Below are positions 1 through 8,867 of a stretch of DNA of 64,000 nucleotides, one piece after another. Below the pieces are notes generated by a model. It did no database searches and was not told where the DNA came from. It saw nothing but the letters and a program-made list of their open reading frames with translations. Within the stretch, counting starts at the first letter, position 1. The number at the start of each line of letters is the position of its first letter. The translations under genes were made by a program, and so were the position numbers. The stretch spans positions 1 through 64,000 of the forward strand of contig CAYYQN010000006.1 of the NCBI GenBank assembly GCA_964473865.1, written 5' to 3'. The DNA comes from CAIMUX01 sp964473865. GTDB lineage: Bacteria; Eisenbacteria; RBG-16-71-46; CAIMUX01.

Positions 1-172
1 TCCTGTCCTGCAGCCGGTGCGACGACTCCGGCGGGGGGGGCGGTTCCGGCGACGGCCGGGGGGCGCGCGGCGCCGCGCAGGCCACCCCCAGCGCGATCCA
101 CAACCGCGCGATCCACAACCGCGCGCCCAGCAGCCGCCGCGGCGCAAGCCGCCGGCGCCCGCACGGCGGCAT
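1..172 (-). CDS. Probable exported lipoprotein, 5' end only (runs off window)
   Basis: An open minus-strand frame starts with ATG at 172, 10 nt after the stop of the DUF4105 gene, and stays open to the window edge (57 codons visible). The N-terminus has an arginine-rich n-region (RRRLAPRR at residues 6-13), a hydrophobic stretch containing ARLWI twice in tandem, then LGVAC, which could be an imperfect lipobox with Cys at residue 33. A proline-rich segment (PSPEPPPPPE) follows. This is what an exported, probably lipid-anchored protein looks like, and its position makes it the third gene of the DUF3015-DUF4105 operon. No clear Shine-Dalgarno sequence is present, and a competing plus-strand open frame (1-186) exists, so this is only moderately supported. 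The family is not recognisable from the visible part. Confidence 0.45.
   Translation of the reverse strand, partial: MPPCGRRRLAPRRLLGARLWIARLWIALGVACAAPRAPRPSPEPPPPPESSHRLQDR
91..120. repeat. Tandem duplication of a 15-bp unit
   Basis: The 15-bp unit gcgcgatccacaacc occurs twice back to back. In the minus-strand reading frame it duplicates ARLWI inside the hydrophobic core of the putative signal sequence. Confidence 0.85.
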
Positions 173-182
173 CGGCACTCTG

Positions 183-2135
183 CTAGAAGAACACATTGCC
201 ACTGATGCGGGCCTCCCACTCGGGATCGCCGCGCTCTGCGCTCCGCTCCGCCGCGGCGATCACCCCCAGGTTCGGGTATAGCGCGACGCTCTGGGCGAGC
301 CCGACGCGGAGCTGGCGGTCCTCGTCTCCTCGCGCATAGCCCAGATACCGGCCGAGGATCTGCACCTTCCACCGCGGGGTCAGCTCCCCGATTGCGCCCA
401 CGGTTGCGCCGCCGCCCAGCGCGACGCTCCGCGGCAGCGCCCCGCCGACCCGAAGGTCCGCCTCCAACAGCGCGTGGAAGAGCCCGAAGGCCCGGGTCTC
501 CCAGGCCAGCCCGGCCCCGGGGCGCAAGCTCCAGACAAAGTCATCATCGGGGCTCTGTCGATTCCGGCGAAGGAAGCCCGTGCTCACCTTCCAGGAAGTG
601 TGCTTGAAGAAGCGGCTCCGCGGCGCGATCGACACGATGTCGATCAGATCGACGGCTTCCAGCCTCGCCATCTCCCGCCGCCAGTAGTAACGTCCGGTGC
701 CGTCGAGGAAGACGATCTGGGACCCGCGCTTGTAGCCGCTCCCGTAGTCGAGGAGCTCGTGATAGGCCGGCCGGAGCCGGACTTCGAGAAACGGTTCCTC
801 GCGCGCGACGCCCGCGCCCAGGGCGAGGCGGCTCGACCGATGGCCGTCGTCCGGACGGCCGGGCGGGGGGATCGGGTAGCGCGGTTCTTCCGACTCGCCC
901 AGGCTGCTTCGCGCCTCCAGCAGACGCAGGAACCGCGCCTGATAGGTTTCCTTCGCCAGCTCGCCCTTCGTGTAGATGTACTGCACATACTCGCTCGCGA
1001 GGTCGGCGACGCGGATCCTCTCCTCCCGCGGCGCGTCCGGGGGAAGCGCCGGGGCGGGTTCGATTCTCCCCGTGGCCAGTTCCCACGCCTGGCGACGGCG
1101 TCGCGGAGGGAGCGAGTGTGCCAGGTAGTTCACCTTGGTCGACTTGGAAGGACGATAGACCGCGTCGAGGATCAACCCGTTCTTCCGGACCGCCCGGATC
1201 GTGTCGAGCGGTATGACCCACCAGCCGAATTGGTCGGTGAGATGCAGGGAGGGGCGCGCCGCCTCGAGGAGGAAGAGCAGGCCGTAGGAGCAGTTCTCGC
1301 CAAAGAAGAAGTAGTTCGAGTAGATCCCGTCGAGTTCGTAGATGTGCAGGAGGAGCCGGCGGATTTCCGCGGCATCGAGATTCAACGGGTACTCCCAGAT
1401 GTCCCGGTCGTTGACATCGCTGTACTCCTGCAGCTTTGCGTAATAGGGGAGGATGGAGTAGTACCCGGGATAACCGCCGAAGATGCCCTTGACGATGTAG
1501 GCCGGCGCGAAGGTCCCGCCCGGGGTGACGGCCGAGTAGTTCACGGCGTAGGCGAGGAGCTTGCTGTGGGTAGCGGTTTCGACGGTGAGGAGGGTGTGTC
1601 CGTACATCGAGGCCGGGCTGTTCAGGTGCGAAGTGGGGAAGATCAGGGTCACGGATTCCGGTCGGATCTGGGAAACGAGATCCTCGAACGCCGCGCAGGC
1701 GGAGACCGGGAGCCGGCTCTCGTCGATCCCCAGCGCTTCCTTCAGCCACTGATACCGGGCCGCAAATCGGCACACCGGGTGCTTCTCCTCGGCGCGGAGC
1801 GGCTGGAAGAACGAGCGAATCGTGGCTTCGAGCTCCGCGCGCGGATCGTGCTTGCCGTTGGGATCGGCGAAGAACCCGGGGTCGTCCACCAGGCTGCGCA
1901 GGCCGAAGAGGTTGCGCTTGTAATGGAGGAGGATGTGCCAGTAGCGATCGCGGTAGAGCTCTCGCCGCACGGCCTCCGTGACCAGGCGGTCTGCGTAGGT
2001 CTCTTCCTCGGTCTGTGCGGCGGGCCCGGTGGTTGCCTCGGCAGGCTCTTCGGCGCGGACCGCGGCGGGGAGGGAGAGGCCCAGGAGCAGGGTCCAAGCC
2101 AAGGGGGGCAGGCGAAATCGTGTTACCGTTCGCAT
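183..2135 (-). CDS. DUF4105 (Lnb-type periplasmic domain) protein
   Basis: A 650-residue protein with an N-terminal signal peptide (hydrophobic residues about 8-25, ending AVRA). The middle carries the DUF4105 core: SHLNSPASMYGHTLL, with a conserved His, and later FFFGENCSYGLLFLL, with a conserved Cys. In the characterised Bacteroides Lnb lipoprotein N-acyltransferase the same domain uses Cys and His catalytically, so a thiol acyltransferase or hydrolase role in the envelope is plausible; this is inference. The C-terminal third is rich in aromatic and alternating residues and ends in VFF, which would fit a beta-rich or outer-membrane segment. The start was chosen at the ATG just before the signal peptide. 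An open frame extends 249 codons further upstream, but that part is antisense to other genes and has no signal peptide. It lies 32 nt after the DUF3015 gene in the same operon, a pairing I recall from proteobacteria. Confidence 0.85.
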   Translation of the reverse strand: MRTVTRFRLPPLAWTLLLGLSLPAAVRAEEPAEATTGPAAQTEEETYADRLVTEAVRRELYRDRYWHILLHYKRNLFGLRSLVDDPGFFADPNGKHDPRAELEATIRSFFQPLRAEEKHPVCRFAARYQWLKEALGIDESRLPVSACAAFEDLVSQIRPESVTLIFPTSHLNSPASMYGHTLLTVETATHSKLLAYAVNYSAVTPGGTFAPAYIVKGIFGGYPGYYSILPYYAKLQEYSDVNDRDIWEYPLNLDAAEIRRLLLHIYELDGIYSNYFFFGENCSYGLLFLLEAARPSLHLTDQFGWWVIPLDTIRAVRKNGLILDAVYRPSKSTKVNYLAHSLPPRRRRQAWELATGRIEPAPALPPDAPREERIRVADLASEYVQYIYTKGELAKETYQARFLRLLEARSSLGESEEPRYPIPPPGRPDDGHRSSRLALGAGVAREEPFLEVRLRPAYHELLDYGSGYKRGSQIVFLDGTGRYYWRREMARLEAVDLIDIVSIAPRSRFFKHTSWKVSTGFLRRNRQSPDDDFVWSLRPGAGLAWETRAFGLFHALLEADLRVGGALPRSVALGGGATVGAIGELTPRWKVQILGRYLGYARGDEDRQLRVGLAQSVALYPNLGVIAAAERSAERGDPEWEARISGNVFF

Positions 2136-2167
2136 GCCCCCCTCGGTGCCCGACTCGAGCCGGGTTC

Positions 2168-2638
2168 TCAGCTCGGCTGGTGCAGCAGCTTCTCGATGTT
2201 GTTCAGAACGTCGAGGTGGGTGACCTCGGCGGAGGTGTAGATCTGGGAGAAGTTCGCCTGCAGCGTCTGGTAGAGCGATGCCCGCTGCTCGATCGGCGTC
2301 TCCAACAGCACCGCGAGTGTGCTCAGGTACTCTCCGCTGCCCTTGGAGATGTCCAGGGCCAGGTTGTCCATGTTGTCGGAGACGAACTTGTTGAGCTTCT
2401 CGTTGGAAGTGAAGGAGGTCGCCTTCTCGCAGTTGCTGGTTCCGGTCGTGATGCCGAAGGTCTGGTTTCCGTAGATACCGTTGAAGATCGCGGCGCAGCT
2501 CTGCGACAAGAGCCCTTCCTGGCCCTTGAAGACGATCGATCCGAGTCCGCAGCCGGTGTTGTTCTGGTTGGCCAGCGCGTCGCCCGTGAAACCGATCAGG
2601 CAGAGTCCGGCGAGCGCCAGAGCGACAAAGCGTTTCAT
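2168..2638 (-). CDS. DUF3015 family secreted protein
   Basis: A 156-residue exported protein with signal peptide MKRFVALALAGLCLIGF...ALA. The mature part has the DUF3015 signature: an early NTGCGLGSIVFKG, then GNQTFGITTGTS with a paired Cys (NC), then the NMDNLALDISKGSGE block and a C-terminal VLNNIEKLL. The function is unknown. The Cys residues in a secreted protein suggest a disulfide-stabilised periplasmic or surface fold. The start is fixed by a strong Shine-Dalgarno (GGGGAGGAAGACGT before ATG). It is the first gene of an operon with the DUF4105 gene and probably the partial lipoprotein at the window edge. Confidence 0.85.
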   Translation of the reverse strand: MKRFVALALAGLCLIGFTGDALANQNNTGCGLGSIVFKGQEGLLSQSCAAIFNGIYGNQTFGITTGTSNCEKATSFTSNEKLNKFVSDNMDNLALDISKGSGEYLSTLAVLLETPIEQRASLYQTLQANFSQIYTSAEVTHLDVLNNIEKLLHQPS

Positions 2639-2872
2639 ACGTCTTCCTCCCCGATTTTCCCAGTCCCTGGAGCGACGCCGACCGGATCTCGGCCGCACCG
2701 CCTCGCCGGTCGTTGCGGCCTCCGGCACCGCCGGCAAGTCGGAACACTCCTGAGGTGAGACCCCAGGCGAGTGAATCCGCGAACCCGGCGGTGGGAGAGC
2801 CCCGGCGGGCCGCTCCCCGCGGCCCCTGCGGTCCTCGGGGCCGGAACGGTGCCTCTGACAACGACCTGGGCG

Positions 2873-2901
2873 ATGTCACCACAGCAAAGCCGTGGTGTCA
2901 A
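2873..2901 (-). promoter_or_regulatory. Candidate promoter for the DUF3015 operon
   Basis: On the minus strand TTGACA (2901-2896) is followed 17 nt later by TGACAT (2878-2873), a weak -10. The spacer contains an inverted repeat (CACCAC, 9 nt, GTGGTG; plus strand 2877-2897) that could be an operator. The predicted leader is long (about 230 nt), so confidence is low. Confidence 0.3.
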
Positions 2902-2921
2902 GGGGCGCTGAGGTCTCGTCG

Positions 2922-4121
2922 TCAGCTCCACACGCCCGCGATGGGGGCTCCGCAGGCGCCGCACGCGCCGTCCCGGAGGTTTCGCTCGAGCACCCGGAAC
3001 CCGCGCCGGGCAAGCACGCTCTTTCCGCACCTCGGGCAGGCGGTGTCCTCGCCCACCTCCGGGACATTGCCCACATAGGAGTAGCGCACCCCTTCCGCCC
3101 GGGCGATGTCGCGCGCGGCCAGCAGCGTTTCCACCGGCGTCGGCGGCAGGTGGGTCAGCTTGTACAGGGGGGAGAATCGCGAGAAGTGAAGCGGAGTGTC
3201 CGGGCCGAGCGAGCTCACGAACCAGCCGCACATCCGTTTCACCATGTTCAGGTCGTCGGTCCAGGTGGGGATGACCAGGTTGATGACCTCCAGCCAGATG
3301 CCGGCCCGCTTCAGGGCCACGAGCGTGTCCATCACCGGCTGGAGCTCTCCGCCATTCAGCTCGCGGTAGATCCGGTCTTCAAAGCTCTTCAGGTTCACCG
3401 CCGCCGCATCCAGTGAGCGGCACAGGCGCTCCAGAGGCGCCGGCGCGATGTAGCCGTTGCTCACCCAGACGGAGCGGAGGCCCGCGGCGCGGGCCTGCTC
3501 GGCGATGGTGACGGCGTATTCGTAGAAGCTCGTCGGCTCCGAGTAGGTGAAGGCGATGGACCGGCACCCATAGTGCCGCGCCTGCGCCACCACCCCATCG
3601 GGATCGAGCTCGTAGTGGCGCGCCTGCAGCGGGGACACTTGCGAGATCTCCCAGTTCTGGCAGTTCAGGCACCGGAAGTTGCAGCCCGCCACCGCGAGGG
3701 AGAACGTCTGGCTTTCGGGCAGGAAGTGCAGCAACGGCTTCTTTTCGATCGGGTCCACGTTGACGGAGCAGGGGTTGGCCCAGGAGAGGGAGAAATGGCG
3801 GCCATCGAGGTTCGCCTTGGCGCGACAGAATCCGGTTTCGCCCGGCGCCAGCACGCAGCCGTGCGGGCAGGTGCCGCAGCGGATCCGGCGGCGGTCCAGC
3901 TTCTCGTAGAAGAACGCCTCCTTCACGAAACGGCTATCGGGTCCGGGCAGTTCCGCCACGCGCGCGTCCGGATCCCGGCTCCCCGGCGCCTTCCCGGGTG
4001 CAGGCCGCGGCGCGCGACGGGGCGCCACCGCATCCTGGGCGTAGAGCAGCCCGGGCCGCGTGGACAGACCGCAGAGCGCTCCGGCGGCGCGGATCAGGAA
4101 GCGGCGGCGCTCTGCGTTCAT
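2922..4121 (-). CDS. AmmeMemoRadiSam-type radical SAM enzyme with Tat-like signal
   Basis: A 399-residue radical SAM protein resembling the AmmeMemoRadiSam-system and pyruvate-formate-lyase-activase-like family. The [4Fe-4S]/SAM motif CNFRCLNC gives ligands Cys147, Cys151 and Cys154. Upstream is a second Cys cluster (CGTCPHGC, residues 82-89, plus Cys99). The C-terminus has a zinc-ribbon-like CPRCG...CGACG followed by GVW. The first 30 residues look like a twin-arginine signal (RRRFLIRAAGALCGL), which would send a normally cytoplasmic radical enzyme to the periplasm. Some homologues are annotated the same way as far as I recall, but export is unproven. Its ATG overlaps the stop of the upstream spermidine-synthase-like gene by 4 bp (ATGA), so the two are translationally coupled. 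The usual AMMECR1 and Memo partners are not visible in this window. The substrate is unknown. Confidence 0.85.
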   Translation of the reverse strand: MNAERRRFLIRAAGALCGLSTRPGLLYAQDAVAPRRAPRPAPGKAPGSRDPDARVAELPGPDSRFVKEAFFYEKLDRRRIRCGTCPHGCVLAPGETGFCRAKANLDGRHFSLSWANPCSVNVDPIEKKPLLHFLPESQTFSLAVAGCNFRCLNCQNWEISQVSPLQARHYELDPDGVVAQARHYGCRSIAFTYSEPTSFYEYAVTIAEQARAAGLRSVWVSNGYIAPAPLERLCRSLDAAAVNLKSFEDRIYRELNGGELQPVMDTLVALKRAGIWLEVINLVIPTWTDDLNMVKRMCGWFVSSLGPDTPLHFSRFSPLYKLTHLPPTPVETLLAARDIARAEGVRYSYVGNVPEVGEDTACPRCGKSVLARRGFRVLERNLRDGACGACGAPIAGVWS

Positions 4122-6562
4122 CGAGTCCTCCGAGGCTCGGGAGTGGCGGCGCGGTCGCGAGATCTGACGAGTTGCGCGGCCAGGCTGGCCAGTTTGAGCG
4201 CGCAGACCGCGAGGAGCACTGCGGGAATCCCTCCGCGGGGCAGCAGCCACAGGCCCGCGCTGAGCGTACCAGATGCCGCGCCGGCGAGGTCGGCCAGGTA
4301 GAGCCGGCCGAGGTGCGACGCCGCGCCGGGACTGACCCGTCCGGCCGCGGCGAACTGGACGCCGATCGGCACCGCCGCGAGCAGCGAGAGCGCCGGCAGC
4401 AGCGCGGCCCCCGCGAGCCACCGCCCGGCTGCCGCCGCCCCGGTATCCGAACCCCCGAGAGGCCAGGCGCCGGTTCCGACGGCTCCGATTGCCACAAGCG
4501 CCAGCGCCAGCGCGGCGACGGCGACATCGGCGACCCGAATCTGGACCCGGGCGGATCCGGGGAGCCGGGGGCCCAGCAGCGCGCCGATCGCCGCGCCGGC
4601 GAGGAACAGGGTGACCAGGAGCGAGAGCCGCAGATAGAGATTCCCGAAGATCACCTGGAAGAGGAGCAGTACGGCCAGCTCCAGGGCCATGGCCGCGAAT
4701 CCGCCGGTCATTACCGCTCCCAGAATCTCCGGCGGAACGTCTCCCGCCGATCGGGATCGTCGAGCCGGCGCGCAGGCCAGGAGGGCCGCGAGGATGCTGA
4801 TCGTCACGATCGCGTGGAACCATGCCGGGCCGCCGGCGTTGAGTCGAGCGTGCCGGTCCAGATAGTGACGAAGCGCAACCGGGACGAGATCCCGATTCAA
4901 GAGCTCTTGAGAACGGCGGCGCGAACCCGCGGGCCCGGGCTCCGGCCCGGTCGCCGGCGAGCCGGACAGTTCCGGGTTGCCTGGAGCGCCGGCGCCGAGC
5001 AGCAGCCGGCGCAGCTCGTCGCGGCGGAACGGATCGGAGAACTCGGCCCAGTCGTAGTCCAGAAGCCGCTGCGTGACGATTCCGCGCGTCTCCAGGATCG
5101 GTTCAATCTCCAGGTCGGCCGGTTGCGCGCCCGCCAGGTAGAGGTGCGACTCTCCGGGGAGAATCGTGACCTCGGTGAAGGAGCGGACCAGGGCGTTGGC
5201 GATGGAGCGTTCCAGGGCGATCTGTTCGGCGCCGAGGTAGTTCGGAGACGAGGGGAGCAGGAAGGCGAAGACCCCGCCGGGACGCAGGGCGGCCCGCGCC
5301 TCACGAAAGAACTCCTCGGTGCAGTAGCGGTTGAGCTGGGCGTTTTCGGGGCCTTTCGTGCTCAGGAGGATCGCGTCGTAGACGGCGCGGTGGCGACGGA
5401 CAAATGCCCGCCCATCTCCGGAATGCGTCCTCACGCCGGGCCCGTCGAGCGCGTGTTCGGGAAACAGCGCGCTCCCGCCGGAGGCGGCTCGACCGAGGCG
5501 GAAGATGACGGCGTCGGTCTCCACGCAGTCGACCTGGAGCGGCCGGTGCTCCATGGTGGCCCGCAGCGATCCATCGATGGAGCCGCCGAGGAGCAGCACT
5601 CTCGCTCCGACCGGCACCTGACACAAGGCGGGGTGGACGCGCGCTTCCGCGGAGAGGTCGCCGGTAGCGGTGATCGGGAGGGCGTCCTGGAGGATGTTGC
5701 GCTGGGCGCCGGTCTGCGTCACGGCGAGCTGCCCGAACGGGGTGTTGCGGACGAGAAGAACCTCCTGTCCGGGATAGCGCCACCTGAGGGTAGCGCGGTC
5801 GATTCCGTGCCCGAGAGAGAGCAGGACGCTCAGCAGCCCGGCGAGAAGGAGGATCTGCGCGAGGACGCGGTTCCGGGACCTGATCTTCGGACCCGCGCCG
5901 ATCGGGCCTGGCCACGGCCCGACGCAGACTCCGGCCAGGCGCGCGGCCATCCCCAGGTGGGCCGCGGCGGCCAGGGCGAGGATGATCCCGTGCGGCACTC
6001 CCGCCGCCAACGCCCCGCTCAGCAACAGGCCACCCGCGGCGCACCCGGCGCTGTCCAGCGCATACGCCCAGCGCGCGCGATCTGCCCCGGCGCCGGAGCC
6101 GGGCGTGCGGCGGGAGCCGGCTGACAGACGGCCGAGGGCGGGCACCATCGCGCCGGACACGAGTCCATAGGGGAGGAAGATCGCGAGGCTGCCGGCCAGC
6201 GCCGCCGACAGGCTGAGGGCCGATCCGCGCGTCCCGGCTACGAGCGGAAGGGCGCGGACCGACGCCTGCATGACGAAGGGACCCAGCGCCAGTGCGAGAT
6301 GGGCCGCGGCCAGAGTCCGCCGGACGCGGTGCGGTTGCCCGGCGGTGTCCGCAGGGGTGCGATCCAGGCGGGCTCCGCCCATGCTGCCCAGTCCGGTACA
6401 GACCAGCCAGACGCCGAGGGCCACCGCGGCCGCGATCTCGCTTCCGCCGAAGGTGGCGAGAATCTCACGCAGCAGGACCACCTGGGCGACGACCGAGCCG
6501 GCCCCAAGGGTGAGAAGCGACATCCGAGCGTCGCGCGCTGCCATCTGCAGAACCGTGTCCAC
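4118..6562 (-). CDS. Multi-pass membrane protein with spermidine-synthase-like domain
   Basis: An 814-residue protein. The N-terminal ~300 residues and the C-terminal ~280 residues are strongly hydrophobic with many predicted membrane helices. Between them sits a Rossmann methyltransferase-like domain of the spermine/spermidine synthase type: VLLLGGSIDG, an acidic strand end DCVETD, and a GDGRAF motif. Such fused membrane proteins are common in environmental bacteria and have no established substrate, so polyamine synthesis should not be assumed. The start used is GTG at 6562; ATG at 6544 (six codons later) is an alternative. It overlaps the radical SAM gene by 4 bp, which argues that the two products act in one pathway. 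Confidence 0.75.
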   Translation of the reverse strand: MDTVLQMAARDARMSLLTLGAGSVVAQVVLLREILATFGGSEIAAAVALGVWLVCTGLGSMGGARLDRTPADTAGQPHRVRRTLAAAHLALALGPFVMQASVRALPLVAGTRGSALSLSAALAGSLAIFLPYGLVSGAMVPALGRLSAGSRRTPGSGAGADRARWAYALDSAGCAAGGLLLSGALAAGVPHGIILALAAAAHLGMAARLAGVCVGPWPGPIGAGPKIRSRNRVLAQILLLAGLLSVLLSLGHGIDRATLRWRYPGQEVLLVRNTPFGQLAVTQTGAQRNILQDALPITATGDLSAEARVHPALCQVPVGARVLLLGGSIDGSLRATMEHRPLQVDCVETDAVIFRLGRAASGGSALFPEHALDGPGVRTHSGDGRAFVRRHRAVYDAILLSTKGPENAQLNRYCTEEFFREARAALRPGGVFAFLLPSSPNYLGAEQIALERSIANALVRSFTEVTILPGESHLYLAGAQPADLEIEPILETRGIVTQRLLDYDWAEFSDPFRRDELRRLLLGAGAPGNPELSGSPATGPEPGPAGSRRRSQELLNRDLVPVALRHYLDRHARLNAGGPAWFHAIVTISILAALLACAPARRSRSAGDVPPEILGAVMTGGFAAMALELAVLLLFQVIFGNLYLRLSLLVTLFLAGAAIGALLGPRLPGSARVQIRVADVAVAALALALVAIGAVGTGAWPLGGSDTGAAAAGRWLAGAALLPALSLLAAVPIGVQFAAAGRVSPGAASHLGRLYLADLAGAASGTLSAGLWLLPRGGIPAVLLAVCALKLASLAAQLVRSRDRAATPEPRRTR

Positions 6563-6918
6563 GACGCCTCCGGCGCGGCCGCGAACCTGGAGCGCGTGCC
6601 GGGCCGGTACGGCCCACCCGGCCGGTGTCCAACCGCGGCCCGGCCGGCGCGAACAAGCGCGTCCGAATGGAGCTTACCTCACCGGTCGCGCGCAAAGACG
6701 CGAATGCGCGTCTCGTCAAGGTGCGGCGGCGGTTTTGGGCCGCTTTGCGGCCGGATCCAACGGGCTCCGTCTCTGCCGGCGAATCGACCGGGGTGTGGTA
6801 GAATCGCGATCGTCGTCCGGAACAGCCGGACCCTGCAGGCGGCCCCCAAGGAACTGTGTTCGGCGCGCCGATCCGGATCCGGGGACGCGCTTCCGTGCTG
6901 AGACGAGGAGGGGATACG
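6563..6918. other. Divergent intergenic region
   Basis: This 356-bp stretch separates the minus-strand synthase-like gene from the plus-strand metallopeptidase. No coding frame with a plausible start was found. It holds a small GGCCGC-TTT-GCGGCC hairpin (6738-6752) and the extended -10 element at 6796-6804. Confidence 0.6.
6796..6804 (+). promoter_or_regulatory. Extended -10 promoter element
   Basis: TGGTAGAAT matches the extended -10 form TGnTAtAAT with one mismatch. No -35 hexamer is visible, as is usual for extended -10 promoters. Transcription would start near 6811, about 108 nt before the metallopeptidase ATG. Confidence 0.45.
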
Positions 6919-8700
6919 ATGCGCTGTTTCACAAAGCTTCACGCACCAGGCCGGGATCACCGGCGGGCTGGAGTTCTCGCGGCCGCGCTGGCCGTCGGGG
7001 CGCTTCTGTCCCTCGCCCCACGCGCGCCGGCGACGCCCCCGGACGTGGCCACCGATCGCCAATCGCGAAGCATGACGCCCCGGATTCTGCAGGAGTACCG
7101 GCAACGAGCTCTTCCGGCGCCGTCCCCATCGGCAGCCCGCGCTCGCGTGCCCGGCCCTCAGATGACTCCTCCGGACAACCCTCAGGTCGGCGACTCGTGG
7201 AACTGGTACATCTGGTACTTCGCGGGCGGCCCGCCCCACTACGTGATCCGTTCCTGCACCGTCCGCGGCGTGGGGAGTACCTGCTATATCGTCGTGGAGG
7301 ACTCACAGTGGGGGACAAACGTCGTCCAGGCGGACGTCGACGCGATCGTGGCTGCGTGGGACAACCACTCCTACGGACTATGGCCCGACCAGGGCTTCTA
7401 CCAGATCAACACGGAGACGTTCGGTCCAGCCCCCGACATGCTGGACCACGATCCCAAGATCTACACCCTCCTGTACGACTTCGACGTTTCCAGCGTGGAT
7501 GGCTTCTTCTGGGTCTATGACGAATACTATGACGGCTGGGACCCCGACTATCGCTCCAACGAGTGCGAGGTGGTCTACGTGGATGCGAGCACCACCGACC
7601 CGGGTGGCCCGGGGGGCCCGTACCTGACCTCGGTCATGAGCCACGAATTCCAGCACATGATCACCTGGTACGCCGATCCGGACGAGGACAGCTGGATCGA
7701 AGAGGGGATGAGCGAGCTCGCGATGTGGCTCTATGGCACTCCCGACGTCGTCAGCGGCTTCCCGAGCAGCCCGGACAACCGGCTCACCTACTGGCCGAGC
7801 ACTCCGAACTACAACGATTACATCAAGGTCTACCTTTGGAGTCTCTACCTCTACGAGCACTTTGGCGGGAGGCCGATGGTGCGCAACCTGGTCAGCCAGC
7901 CGGCCAACAGCATCGCCGGCGTGCGGCAATCGTTGCTCGACATGGGCTATGCCACGACGTTTGAGGAGTTGGTCCGGGACTGGGTCACCGCCAACTACCT
8001 CGACGACCCCACGGTCGGAGGCGGGCTCTACAACTACGAGGGAGAGGATCTGCCCGTTTTCGCCTCTGTGACGAAGTCTTCGTACCCGGTGCCGCTGACC
8101 AGCGCCTCCGTCAGCCGCTGGGCGGCGGACTACATCAAGTTCACCAACGGCCAGCCCCAGCAGGTCAACTTCGACGGGTTGAACACGGCCAACTTCTATG
8201 TTCGTCTGGTCAAGTACCTCGCCGGCGTTCCCTTGTCGGTGGAAGACATGGTCCTCGACCCGACCACCAAGGCGGGCGCCGTAACCCTTCCGGAATTCGG
8301 GACGGCCTATGATCAGGTGGTGATGGTCGTGAACTGCGTCAGCGACGGGACCACCACCGTCTCCTACCAGTACAGCACGGAGATGCCTCTCGCGGTCGAG
8401 GACCCGGGTCTGCCGGCCGGTGGGCCGAAGCTCACCTCAGCCGGGCCCAATCCGTTCCGGGGCGAAACCGTCTTGCGCCTCTCGCTCGGACGGCCCGCGG
8501 CGGTGTCGGCTACCGTCCACGATGTGAGCGGCGCCCGGGTGCGGGCGCTCGCGGTCGAGCCCGCCGCCGGGCGCGACCTCCTGATTCGGTGGGATGGCCG
8601 AGTTGACACGGGCGCGCCCGCTCCCTCGGGGATCTACCTGGTGCGAGTCGTGACGGCGGACGGTCGGACCACGAGCCGGCGCCTGACCATCATTCGCTGA
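6919..8700 (+). CDS. Secreted zinc metallopeptidase with FlgD-like C-terminal domain
   Basis: A 593-residue exported protein. After a signal peptide (hydrophobic residues about 17-35), the catalytic region carries HEFQH at residues 242-246 and WIEEGMSE about 17 residues later. This is the HExxH...E zinc arrangement seen in M6/M30-like peptidases. The last ~85 residues form a FlgD/Por-type Ig-like domain: PNPFRGETVLRL, then DVSGARVRAL, SGIYLVRV and final RRLTIIR. Such domains act as C-terminal sorting signals in FCB bacteria, so the enzyme is probably released or displayed outside the cell. The start was set at the ATG preceded by GAGGAGGGG; a longer frame from 6856 lacks a signal peptide at its N-terminus. 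It is a stand-alone transcription unit. Confidence 0.85.
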   Translation: MRCFTKLHAPGRDHRRAGVLAAALAVGALLSLAPRAPATPPDVATDRQSRSMTPRILQEYRQRALPAPSPSAARARVPGPQMTPPDNPQVGDSWNWYIWYFAGGPPHYVIRSCTVRGVGSTCYIVVEDSQWGTNVVQADVDAIVAAWDNHSYGLWPDQGFYQINTETFGPAPDMLDHDPKIYTLLYDFDVSSVDGFFWVYDEYYDGWDPDYRSNECEVVYVDASTTDPGGPGGPYLTSVMSHEFQHMITWYADPDEDSWIEEGMSELAMWLYGTPDVVSGFPSSPDNRLTYWPSTPNYNDYIKVYLWSLYLYEHFGGRPMVRNLVSQPANSIAGVRQSLLDMGYATTFEELVRDWVTANYLDDPTVGGGLYNYEGEDLPVFASVTKSSYPVPLTSASVSRWAADYIKFTNGQPQQVNFDGLNTANFYVRLVKYLAGVPLSVEDMVLDPTTKAGAVTLPEFGTAYDQVVMVVNCVSDGTTTVSYQYSTEMPLAVEDPGLPAGGPKLTSAGPNPFRGETVLRLSLGRPAAVSATVHDVSGARVRALAVEPAAGRDLLIRWDGRVDTGAPAPSGIYLVRVVTADGRTTSRRLTIIR

Positions 8701-8784
8701 TGAAGTCGCCGGGCCGGGCGGGCGGAATCCGCACCCCGCGCGGGGTGGGGCACAGGAGCCCTGCCCCGCGGAGCGACTCCCCCC

Positions 8785-8813
8785 TTGACATGCGAGGTCC
8801 AAGCCCTTCCAAT
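8785..8813 (+). promoter_or_regulatory. Sigma70-like promoter for DUF948-like gene
   Basis: TTGACA (8785-8790), a 17-nt spacer, then TCCAAT (8808-8813). The predicted transcript starts near 8820, about 48 nt before the ATG. The arrangement closely resembles the promoter of the paralogous gene at 23038. Confidence 0.5.
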
Positions 8814-8867
8814 GGGAATCCGCATCCGGCATGACCGGCGTGCTCGGTAGTGGAAGGAGATCGTCCG

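Noticed and set aside
1..186. Plus-strand open frame ending TAG at 184-186, overlapping the DUF4105 stop through CTAG
   Set aside because: It is pure Ala/Pro/Arg low complexity with no recognisable feature. The minus-strand frame has a signal-peptide layout and operon position, so it was preferred; without the sequence to the left the point stays open.
2136..2882. 249-codon upstream extension of the DUF4105 frame
   Set aside because: It overlaps the DUF3015 gene in another frame, has no family features, and the internal ATG is followed at once by a good signal peptide.
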